DNA of 38,855 bases. Origin: Prevotella sp. (lineage in GTDB: Bacteria; Bacteroidota; Bacteroidia; Bacteroidales; Bacteroidaceae). A model generated the notes under the pieces. That model made no database searches. It was given only the letters and a program-made list of their open reading frames with translations, and had not been told where the DNA came from. Made by a program: the position numbers and the translations under genes. The stretch covers positions 1 through 38,855 of the forward strand of contig JAFUVB010000039.1 in assembly GCA_017471245.1 (NCBI GenBank), in the 5' to 3' direction. This document shows, one piece after another, positions 8,139-14,816 of this stretch (its first letter is position 1; each line of letters starts with the position of its first letter).

Positions 8139-9161
8139 TCACAGTTTTGCATTCATCAGCGCTGTCACTTCCTCGTCGGTAGACAGGTTGAAGTCGCCGG
8201 CGATTGAGTTTTTCAGCGCGGCGGCAGCCAGTGCGTAGTCGATATACCGCTGGTCGTCGTGGGGGAAAGCGAGCTCTGCATGGATCATTCCGGCACTGAA
8301 AGCATCGCCAACACCCATGGTATCAACGATGTCGAGTATGTCGTAGATGCGCGACTGATACACTTTTCCGTTGCTCCAGAGCACAGCCGTGAGCGTGTTG
8401 TGGCTGGAACTGATCATGTTTCGCATACCAATGAGCCACTTTTTGCATCGTGGCCAGCGGCGGTGGATGTCTTCAAACCAGTCGCGATATGCGTCGATGG
8501 GCATCTGATAGTCAGCCGATGTGGCTATAAACGGCACTTGCCGCCCTGTCATATATTCGTATTCGATGGCATCAGCAAAGACAATGTCGGCATATTCGAG
8601 CATTCTGCTGAGCGTCTCCTTGGGATCGGCGCCGTATTTCCACAGGTTTTTCCTGTAGTTGATGTCGAAAGAGATGGTGATTCCCATATCATTGGCGGTG
8701 TCGAGAGCCTCAAACGTGGCATCGGCAGATTCCTTCGAGATGGCTCCGGTGATACCTGAGGCATGGAATATGCTGGCATTCCGGAATATCTCACGCCAGG
8801 AAAGCATCTGCGGTTTCAGCTCGAAGAAAGCCGAATTGTCGCGGTCGTAGATCACTTTAGAGCTGCGCATGCCCGATGATTCCTCATAATAATAGGATCC
8901 GATGCGGCTTCCGCCATAGAGCACATGGTGGGTTCCCACGTTGAATTCGCGCAGTTTCATGCACGCTGCCCTGCCCATCGGGTTGTCGGGAACGCGTGTT
9001 ACGTACTCCACATCATCGCCCAGGGTGGCGAGCGCCACAGCTACGTTTGCCTCACTTCCGCCATAATTGCCGGCGAAAACCCTTCCCTGCTGCAGCCGCA
9101 TGTGCTCATATTTGGAGAAACGCAGCAGTAGTTCGCCGAAGGTAACGATCTTACCGTTCAT
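8139..9161 (-). CDS. kdgK: 2-dehydro-3-deoxygluconokinase-like sugar kinase (PfkB family)
   Basis: This 340-residue ribokinase/PfkB kinase probably phosphorylates 2-keto-3-deoxygluconate from uronate catabolism. The N-terminus has FGELLLRFS and the GGSEANVAVALATLG substrate-lid signature. The C-terminal ATP site carries DTMGVGDAFSAGM, where Gly-x-Gly-Asp holds the catalytic base Asp. The segment GSYYYEESSGMRSSKVIYDR is typical of KDG kinases. It lies 115 bases after the phosphohexomutase gene on the same strand, with a long imperfect hairpin in between, and no KDPG aldolase gene is adjacent in the window. PfkB membership is firm; the exact sugar is a family-based inference. Confidence 0.8.
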   Translation of the reverse strand: MNGKIVTFGELLLRFSKYEHMRLQQGRVFAGNYGGSEANVAVALATLGDDVEYVTRVPDNPMGRAACMKLREFNVGTHHVLYGGSRIGSYYYEESSGMRSSKVIYDRDNSAFFELKPQMLSWREIFRNASIFHASGITGAISKESADATFEALDTANDMGITISFDINYRKNLWKYGADPKETLSRMLEYADIVFADAIEYEYMTGRQVPFIATSADYQMPIDAYRDWFEDIHRRWPRCKKWLIGMRNMISSSHNTLTAVLWSNGKVYQSRIYDILDIVDTMGVGDAFSAGMIHAELAFPHDDQRYIDYALAAAALKNSIAGDFNLSTDEEVTALMNAKL

Positions 9162-9195
9162 TCTTAACTATACTTTTATTCCAACATAAGGGAGT

Positions 9196-9243
9196 CTTGG
9201 AAAAGGGGGAATGCCCGCCCGGGCATGCCATCCCTATTCCAAG
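9196..9243. other. long imperfect hairpin between hexomutase and kinase genes
   Basis: CTTGGAA (9196-9202) pairs with TTCCAAG (9237-9243). Inside lie GGGA/TCCC and TGCCC/GGGCA inner stems. There is no T-run on the minus strand, so an mRNA processing or stabilising structure between the two genes fits better than a terminator. Confidence 0.45.
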
Positions 9244-9276
9244 TGCTCCCCGAAACTATTCTTCTATAAAGTGGGA

Positions 9277-11025
9277 TCAGAGGTTGAGAGACTTCTTGAT
9301 AGCCTCAATCTTCTCCGCAGCAGCAGTCATGCAGCGCTCATAGCAGCCTGCACACTTGAACGAAGGATCCTTCACCTCGGTGTAGAACTTGATTTTGGGC
9401 TCGGTTCCCGACGGACGAACCGACACCTTAGTGCCGTCTTCGCAGAACCATTGCAGCACATTGCTCGTTGCGGGCATGTCGATTTTCGACACGTTGCCTG
9501 CTGCATCGCGCTGCTCGAGCGTCTGATAATCCTTCCAGAGGCATATCTTTGAACCGCCGAGATCGGTGGGCGGGTTGTTGCGGAAGTCTTCCATCATCTG
9601 TCGAATCTCATCTGCGCCGCTCTTTCCGGGCTTCACCACGTTGATGGTAACCTCCTTTGAGAATCCGTATTCTGCGTAGATGTTCATCAGCAGGTCATAA
9701 AGCGTCATGCCGTTGTCCTTTGCCCACGCTGCGATTTCGCAGATCAGGCAGATGGATGCTGGTGAATCCTTGTCGCGAACCTTGTCGAATGGCAGGAATC
9801 CGAAGCTCTCCTCGCCGCCTCCGATATACTTTTTCTTGCCCTCGTTGATGCGGATTTCGTTGGCGATCCACTTGAATCCGGTGTAGCAGTCCATATATTC
9901 CACGCCGTTTTTCTTGGCTATTTCGGCGATCACCTCGGTGGTAACGATGGTCTTCACCAGGAATTCGTTGCCCTTCAACTGTCCGAGTTTCTTCTTGTTT
10001 GCGATGATATACCAAGAGAACATCATACATGTCTGGTTGCCGTTGAGTATCTCCCACTCTCCCTTAGCATTGCGGCACACGATGGCAAGGCGGTCGGCGT
10101 CGGGGTCGGAGGCAATTACGAGGTCGGCATTCAGCTTTGTTCCGAGGTTCATACCCAAGGTCATGGCCTCTGAGTTCTCAGGATTGGGACTCACCACGGT
10201 TGGGAAATTGCCGTCGATAACCATCTGCTCGGGCACCACGTGGATATTCTGGAATCCCCAAGAGCGCAGTGCTTCGGGAATGATAACGCGCCCTGTGCCA
10301 TGAAGCGGTGTGTAAACGATGTTCAGGTCCTTCTGTCTGAGGATGACATCCTGGTCTACCATCGCCTCTTTTACTGCCTGCAGGTAGTCCCAGTCCATCT
10401 CTCCGCCGATGATTTCAATGAGGTCTTTATTGGGCTCGAACTTCACATCCTCGATCTTCACCTTGTTCACCTCGTCGATGATACCGGTGTCGTGCGGAGA
10501 AAGCACCTGTGCGCCGTCTTCCCAGTAGGCCTTGTATCCGTTGTATTCACGCGGGTTGTGGCTTGCGGTAACATTCACGCCGGCCTGGCATTTCAGTTGG
10601 CGGATGGCGAAAGAAATCTCCGGTGTGGGACGAAGGCTCTCGAAAAGATAAGCCTTGATGCCGTTTGCCGAGAAGATGTTTGCCACTGTTTCAGCAAACA
10701 GACGGCCGTTGTTGCGGCAGTCGTGCCCCACCACCACCGACAGGTCGGTGCGTCCCGGGAACGCCTTCAGTATGTAATTGGCAAATCCTTGTGTCGCCAT
10801 ACCGACGATATAGATGTTCATTCTGTTGGTGCCGGCACCCATGATGCCGCGCAGTCCACCCGTACCAAACTCTAAGGAACGATAGAAACTGTCGATGAGT
10901 TCTGTCTTGTCCTCGTTGTCGAGCATGGCCTGCACTTCTTTTCTTGTCTGTTCGTCGAAAGAAGGAGACAGCCATTGCCTTGCAGCCTCTTCACACTGCT
11001 TGATAAGTTCTGCGTTGTTTGCCAT
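9277..11025 (-). CDS. pgm: phosphoglucomutase/phosphomannomutase (phospho-sugar mutase)
   Basis: The 582-residue alpha-D-phosphohexomutase interconverts hexose 1- and 6-phosphates. It carries the catalytic phosphoserine loop TASHNPREYNGYK and the metal-binding loop ASDPDADRLAI. It also has the sugar-specificity loop GGGEESFGF and the C-terminal phosphate-binding RPSGTEPKIKFY. Length suits the long PGM/PMM type. A strong promoter lies just upstream (11094-11064). The product could feed glucose 1-phosphate to rfbF further along, but the kdgK-like gene is the direct downstream neighbour. Confidence 0.92.
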   Translation of the reverse strand: MANNAELIKQCEEAARQWLSPSFDEQTRKEVQAMLDNEDKTELIDSFYRSLEFGTGGLRGIMGAGTNRMNIYIVGMATQGFANYILKAFPGRTDLSVVVGHDCRNNGRLFAETVANIFSANGIKAYLFESLRPTPEISFAIRQLKCQAGVNVTASHNPREYNGYKAYWEDGAQVLSPHDTGIIDEVNKVKIEDVKFEPNKDLIEIIGGEMDWDYLQAVKEAMVDQDVILRQKDLNIVYTPLHGTGRVIIPEALRSWGFQNIHVVPEQMVIDGNFPTVVSPNPENSEAMTLGMNLGTKLNADLVIASDPDADRLAIVCRNAKGEWEILNGNQTCMMFSWYIIANKKKLGQLKGNEFLVKTIVTTEVIAEIAKKNGVEYMDCYTGFKWIANEIRINEGKKKYIGGGEESFGFLPFDKVRDKDSPASICLICEIAAWAKDNGMTLYDLLMNIYAEYGFSKEVTINVVKPGKSGADEIRQMMEDFRNNPPTDLGGSKICLWKDYQTLEQRDAAGNVSKIDMPATSNVLQWFCEDGTKVSVRPSGTEPKIKFYTEVKDPSFKCAGCYERCMTAAAEKIEAIKKSLNL

Positions 11026-11063
11026 TTTTGAGATATGTTTTAAGTTAATAATTTTTCCGATTA

Positions 11064-11094
11064 CAAAGATAGTAATTAATATCCAAACGACAAA
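11064..11094 (-). promoter_or_regulatory. promoter for pgm
   Basis: Minus-strand TTTG (11094-11091), 19 bp, then TATCTTTG (11071-11064), an exact Bacteroidetes -33/-7 match. The pgm start codon is 39 bases past the -7 box. Confidence 0.8.
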
Positions 11095-11334
11095 GCGATT
11101 AATTTTTTTTCACACAACAAGTATCTCGCCTCATGCTCCCAAAACGGGGATGCCAACCATCTGTATTGTAAACATTTATTGTCAGTTTATATCCATGACA
11201 TTCGCTTATTTGAAAACCGTTTTTGCCAAGGCCGAAATATCGCAAAATGAAGCGGATTTTATAACTCGCTCACTATCAAAGGCTAAGAGGAAAATGTAAT
11301 TTCCCGAACTGTAGAAAAGATGATTTTATGGTAT

Positions 11335-11438
11335 AAAAGCATAGGTTTTAAGTGCTAAAAACTATGTTTTTACAAGCCAAAACCATAGGTTTCGTTCAAC
11401 AAAAACATAGGTTTTGCGAGGTAAAACCATAGGTTTTG
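11335..11438. repeat. 22-bp repeat array 1, five CATAGGTTT-type units
   Basis: The conserved C before ATAGG falls at 11340, 11362, 11384, 11406 and 11428, exactly 22 bp apart. The best units read AAAACCATAGGTTTT, a 6-bp-arm dyad around ATA. Spacers of about 7 bp are unrelated to one another. Unit 2 is degenerate (AAAAACTATGTTTTT). The array starts immediately past the T-run of the terminator that ends the upstream minus-strand transcript. Confidence 0.85.
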
Positions 11439-11488
11439 AAAAAACGACAGCAGGAAAAACGCCAGAAAGACCGTTTTTCCTGCTGTCG
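11439..11488 (-). terminator. strong Rho-independent terminator
   Basis: CGACAGCAGGAAAAACG (11445-11461) and its exact complement at 11472-11488 form a perfect 17-bp stem with a 10-nt loop. On the minus strand the stem is followed by six Ts (11444-11439). It lies 90 bases after the stop of the DUF2027/Smr gene. Confidence 0.85.
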
Positions 11489-11489
11489 G

Positions 11490-11520
11490 CAAAGTTAGAA
11501 GGCACCGTTTTGCGAACAAC
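11490..11520 (-). promoter_or_regulatory. weak promoter-like pair in front of the terminator
   Basis: Minus-strand GTTG (11520-11517), 19 bp, then TAACTTTG (11497-11490). If used, transcription would begin at the foot of the 17-bp hairpin and stop at its T-run, giving a very short RNA of about 50 nt. The -33 box is imperfect, so this is tentative. Confidence 0.3.
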
Positions 11521-11578
11521 ATTTTGTAATATCTTTTCACAACTACAAAACAATGCCGCCGTGCTTTTTATCCAGGTG

Positions 11579-12739
11579 CTACTTGATTGTTACCTGCGTG
11601 GCACCGTAGCCATATTCCTGAAACGAGGCATCCTGATAAGGATATGACTTGTATTTATAGTTCAGTTCGTTGATGATGGCACGGCGCAACACACCCTCGC
11701 CCTTGCCGTGAATGAACACAATTTTATGCCCTTTGTTACCTCCATAGTCGGCAAGTGTGCGGCGGAACACGTCCAACTGATAACTCAGGATGTCGGCCGG
11801 CGACATGCCTGCCGTGGTGTCCAGCAGTTCGCCGGCATGCAGATCCACCACCACAGGCTCGTCGCCCGCATGATGTTTCGGCGCAAAGGGGTTCCCCTGC
11901 TTGCCATGCTCGTATCTACGGACGTATGAGTTGGCGTTTCTGGCGGCCTCGCCCGTCATCTGCTGGCGCGAGGGAATGTGGTCGTTCTTGGCAGAAAACA
12001 TCTCCTCTTTCAGTTGCTTGGCATCCACCACAAGAGGACGTGCCACACGGTCGTTCTCAATAACGGTGTGAACCATCGCCTTTGTCTCAAAGAAATCGTT
12101 CTCCTGGAACGTGTGCAGTTTGTAGAATTTCACCGGATCCACGCGCAATTGTACCGAAACGGGGTCTTTCAGCATGAAACTCTTGTCGCGCTTATAGGCC
12201 ACCAACTGCACGGCAAGGTGCTCCATGCCGTTCAAATCTTCTTTTCCGAACTCCTCGATGAAGAGTTTGGTGTTCGGTTCCACCTCTCCTGCGGCCTTCA
12301 ACTGCCACGACTTGCCCTCGGCAACGAGATAAGTGAAATGGATATAATAGTTGCTGTCGTTGACGATGTAGGTTTCATAGCGCGTTCTGGTCATTTCGAG
12401 GATGTCGATGGGCACAAAAGCGATGTAGACAGACAACTGGTCGCCGCCCTTCCGCTCCTCCGGCTTCCTCCTGAAAGTGATGGGGCGGTCGGCAGGATCG
12501 TCGCTCTCGGGTTCCTTCGAGGCAGAAGCGGTGCCGGGTTTCGCATTTCCCGCCTGTTTCTTGTTTACCACATTGGCGGTGCTATAGTCCTCGTCGTTCA
12601 CGAGAACCACCTCTCTGACGGAAGTGGGAATCTGGAATCCATCCTCATCTTCCACCAAAACGATGTCCTTTCCCTTGAATCCGGCAATCACGCCGCCACC
12701 GATTTCGCTCAGAAACCTCACTTTATCTCCAATTTTCAT
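11579..12739 (-). CDS. DUF2027 protein with C-terminal Smr domain
   Basis: The 386-residue cytoplasmic protein begins with an SH3-like barrel (MKIGDKVRFLSEIGGGVIAG). A linker rich in charged and Ala/Ser residues follows (about 60-95), then a DUF2027 beta domain with IAFVPIDILEMTRTRYETYI. The C-terminal Smr domain (about 300-386) has DLHAGELLD and IHGKGEGVLRRAI; the latter is the HGxGxG element of MutS2/Smr nucleases. Smr domains bind or nick nucleic acids, and several act on stalled ribosomes. This architecture is typical of Bacteroidetes and its role is unknown. The gene is separated from queA by a heptad-repeat hairpin and ends before a strong terminator. Confidence 0.82.
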   Translation of the reverse strand: MKIGDKVRFLSEIGGGVIAGFKGKDIVLVEDEDGFQIPTSVREVVLVNDEDYSTANVVNKKQAGNAKPGTASASKEPESDDPADRPITFRRKPEERKGGDQLSVYIAFVPIDILEMTRTRYETYIVNDSNYYIHFTYLVAEGKSWQLKAAGEVEPNTKLFIEEFGKEDLNGMEHLAVQLVAYKRDKSFMLKDPVSVQLRVDPVKFYKLHTFQENDFFETKAMVHTVIENDRVARPLVVDAKQLKEEMFSAKNDHIPSRQQMTGEAARNANSYVRRYEHGKQGNPFAPKHHAGDEPVVVDLHAGELLDTTAGMSPADILSYQLDVFRRTLADYGGNKGHKIVFIHGKGEGVLRRAIINELNYKYKSYPYQDASFQEYGYGATQVTIK

Positions 12740-12771
12740 ATCTATTTCTTGTTGTTTTGTTTATTATGTTT

Positions 12772-12863
12772 AGAAGTCAGAGGTGAGAGGTGAGAGGTGA
12801 GAGAATAGTACTGAGATTTAATAATCTATTCTCTTGCCTCTTGCTTCTTGCTTCTTGCTTCTT
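12772..12863. repeat. heptad-repeat inverted pair (large hairpin)
   Basis: The left arm 12772-12808 contains AGAGGTG-type 7-mers in tandem and ends AGAGAATAG. The right arm 12826-12863 is its inverted partner, with four TTGCTTC-type 7-mers starting CTATTCTCT. The 7-bp register is the same in both arms and the outer nucleotides are drifting. It lies between queA and the DUF2027/Smr gene and may end the queA transcript. I recall similar heptad hairpins as dispersed elements in Bacteroidales, but cannot verify that here. Confidence 0.7.
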
Positions 12864-12881
12864 AAAAAACCAAGCACCCCC

Positions 12882-14111
12882 CTATGGAATCAGCAATGAA
12901 CTATCACCATAGCTCAGGAAACGGAAGTCGTGAGCCAAGGCAAAGTCATAGATTTTGCGCCAATCACCATGGACAAAAGCACTCACAAGGAGCAGTAAAG
13001 TGCTTTGCGGCTGATGGAAATTGGTGACGAGCATCTTCACAATCTTATAGTCGTAGCCCGGCGCAATGATGATCTGCGTGCTGCCATGCAGGGTGTTCAG
13101 CCCGTTTTTCTCCATCCACGCAGCGATATTCTGCAGTGCCTTGACGGGCGAAATGCCTTTCTGCGCCGCCATACCGTCGTAAGGCTCCCACTGACCGACA
13201 TGCAACGCCTCGTCGGAAGCATCGGGATTGGTCTCAAAATGGCACCCGATGTAGTACAAACTCTCCAATGTGCGCACGCTCGTCGTACCTACCGCGATGG
13301 CACGGGCACCGCTGTCGATCAGTCGCATGATGGTTTCCCGCTTCACGCTGATATACTCCGTGTGCATGTCGTGACCCTCAATCTCCTCGCTTTTCACGGG
13401 TTTGAAGGTTCCGGCACCCACATGCAGCGTCAGTTCTTCGCGCTGAATGCCGTGCTCATCGAGCGATTTCAGCACCTCATTCGTGAAATGCAGCCCTGCC
13501 GTGGGAGCCGCCACGCTGCCCTTTATCTTGCTGTATACGGTCTGATAGGTCACTTTGTCGCTCTCCTCCGTCCTGCGATTCAGGTACGGGGGAATGGGTA
13601 GTTCGCCGGCAGCATCGATGATTTCGGCAAACGAAACCGAAGCGTCGTCCCACTCAAAATCAATCCAGAAGCTGGTGCCATGCTCGCTTTTGCGGTCGGC
13701 GGTGAGCGTTATCGACTTGCCGTTGATGGCGATTTCCTTCTGCAGGCGGCCCTCCTTCCATTTCTTCAGATTACCCACGAGGCACAGCCACGCACATTTT
13801 CCGCGCGCCTGAAACATCTGTTCGTAGTCGGCAGGCATGGCGGGTTCGAGCAAGAACACCTCTATCAGGGCGCCGGTGCTCTTCTTGAAGTGCATGCGAG
13901 CTTGGATAACGCGCGTGTTGTTGAACACCATCAGCGCGCCTTTCGGCAGGTATCGGGCGATGTTGCAGAAGATATCCTGCGACACTTCGCCATGTCTGTA
14001 AACCAGCAACTTGCTCTGGTCGCGCTGCGCAATGGGGAATTTGGCGATGCGCTCGTCGGGAAGCTCGTAGCTGTAATCCTTTATCCGGATGTGTTTTGTA
14101 TCTTTTTCCAT
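12882..14111 (-). CDS. queA: S-adenosylmethionine:tRNA ribosyltransferase-isomerase
   Basis: QueA transfers the ribosyl part of SAM to preQ1 in tRNA, giving epoxyqueuosine. Family landmarks are LPDERIAKFP near the N-terminus, MVFNNTRVIQARM, and VAAPTAGLHFT, followed by LHVGAGTFKPVK and VGTTSVRTLES. The C-terminus has MLVTNFHQPQSTLLLLVSAF. At 409 residues it is about 55-60 longer than classical QueA. The extra length is mostly a segment between TSVRTLES and the TQIIIAPGYDY motif (GQWEPYDGMAAQ region). It is the last gene of the Bat-PAP2-queA run, 12 bases after the PAP2 gene. No preQ1 riboswitch is apparent in that small gap. Confidence 0.93.
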   Translation of the reverse strand: MEKDTKHIRIKDYSYELPDERIAKFPIAQRDQSKLLVYRHGEVSQDIFCNIARYLPKGALMVFNNTRVIQARMHFKKSTGALIEVFLLEPAMPADYEQMFQARGKCAWLCLVGNLKKWKEGRLQKEIAINGKSITLTADRKSEHGTSFWIDFEWDDASVSFAEIIDAAGELPIPPYLNRRTEESDKVTYQTVYSKIKGSVAAPTAGLHFTNEVLKSLDEHGIQREELTLHVGAGTFKPVKSEEIEGHDMHTEYISVKRETIMRLIDSGARAIAVGTTSVRTLESLYYIGCHFETNPDASDEALHVGQWEPYDGMAAQKGISPVKALQNIAAWMEKNGLNTLHGSTQIIIAPGYDYKIVKMLVTNFHQPQSTLLLLVSAFVHGDWRKIYDFALAHDFRFLSYGDSSLLIP

Positions 14112-14123
14112 TGAAATAGCGTA

Positions 14124-14816
14124 TTAATAAACCGATGCCTTCATCACTGCAAATGCCAGGATGAGCACCATCGACGTGATCACCAGGTCGGTATCGCGCG
14201 CCGTTACGGGCAGCGTTGCCGCCGGTTTAGGCTGCTCGCCGCCGGGCAGAGCGCACGTGCTGTCGTGAAGTTTCAGATATATGCGATAGGTGGCTATGCC
14301 CATCAGCGTGCCGAAACACAAGCCTGCGAGTATGTCGGAGGGATAATGCATGCCGAGATAGAGCCGTGTGTAGCAGTTGAGAAGCACCCACGCCGCCATG
14401 GCAACGGTGAAAGCGCGCCGCCTCAACGTAAGCGACAGGAACGTAGCAATAACCGATGTGTTGGCAGCATGTGCGGAAAAGAAGCTGTAATCGTTGTTTC
14501 TTGCTGAGATAACCACATCAACAAGATACTTGAACATAGGATCGTTGCACGGGCGAGGTCGCTCAAACAGCGGCTTAACGATAAAATTCGTGATGCCGGC
14601 CGTGAGTGCCACGCCCGCCACAGCACAGGCGGCAACGAGCATGATCTGCGGTATCGTCTCGTTGTCTCGCATGATCACATAGAACAAAACTATGTAAAGG
14701 GGTATCCAGACATAGCCCGACGTGAGCGTAACCATAAGCCCGTCGAAAAACAAAGAGCTGCTCCCGTTGAACAACAGCAGCACTTGCCGGTCTATTTCCA
14801 TCAGAAAACCCATCAA
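14124..14816 (-). CDS. PAP2-family membrane phosphatase
   Basis: This 230-residue integral membrane phosphatase has about five or six hydrophobic segments. The three PAP2 motifs are visible: KPLFERPRPC, SFFSAHAANT (phosphate-binding with catalytic His) and TRLYLGMHYPSDILAG. Likely substrates are undecaprenyl pyrophosphate or phosphatidic-type lipids; which one cannot be decided. Its start overlaps the stop of the BatD-BatE gene by 4 bases, tying it to the Bat operon. The C-terminus has a Pro/Ala-rich stretch and one further hydrophobic segment (TSMVLILAFAVM), which is not part of the catalytic core. Confidence 0.85.
   Translation of the reverse strand: MMGFLMEIDRQVLLLFNGSSSLFFDGLMVTLTSGYVWIPLYIVLFYVIMRDNETIPQIMLVAACAVAGVALTAGITNFIVKPLFERPRPCNDPMFKYLVDVVISARNNDYSFFSAHAANTSVIATFLSLTLRRRAFTVAMAAWVLLNCYTRLYLGMHYPSDILAGLCFGTLMGIATYRIYLKLHDSTCALPGGEQPKPAATLPVTARDTDLVITSMVLILAFAVMKASVY

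Larger units (their letters stand above)
11026..11578. other. 550-bp intergenic region
   Basis: This spacer between the DUF2027/Smr gene and pgm holds, from right to left, a weak promoter-like pair (11520-11490), a strong terminator (11488-11439), a 22-bp repeat array (11438-11335) and the pgm promoter (11094-11064). The remaining stretch, 11100-11330, shows nothing I can interpret; small open frames there have no family likeness. Confidence 0.6.

Noticed and set aside
11335-11438. CRISPR-like array
   Set aside because: Repeats (about 15 bp, degenerate) and spacers (about 7 bp) are far too short, and there are no cas genes anywhere in the window.
11362-11553. 63-residue minus-strand frame through the terminator and array 1
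   Set aside because: It crosses a perfect terminator hairpin and the repeat units; not a credible gene.
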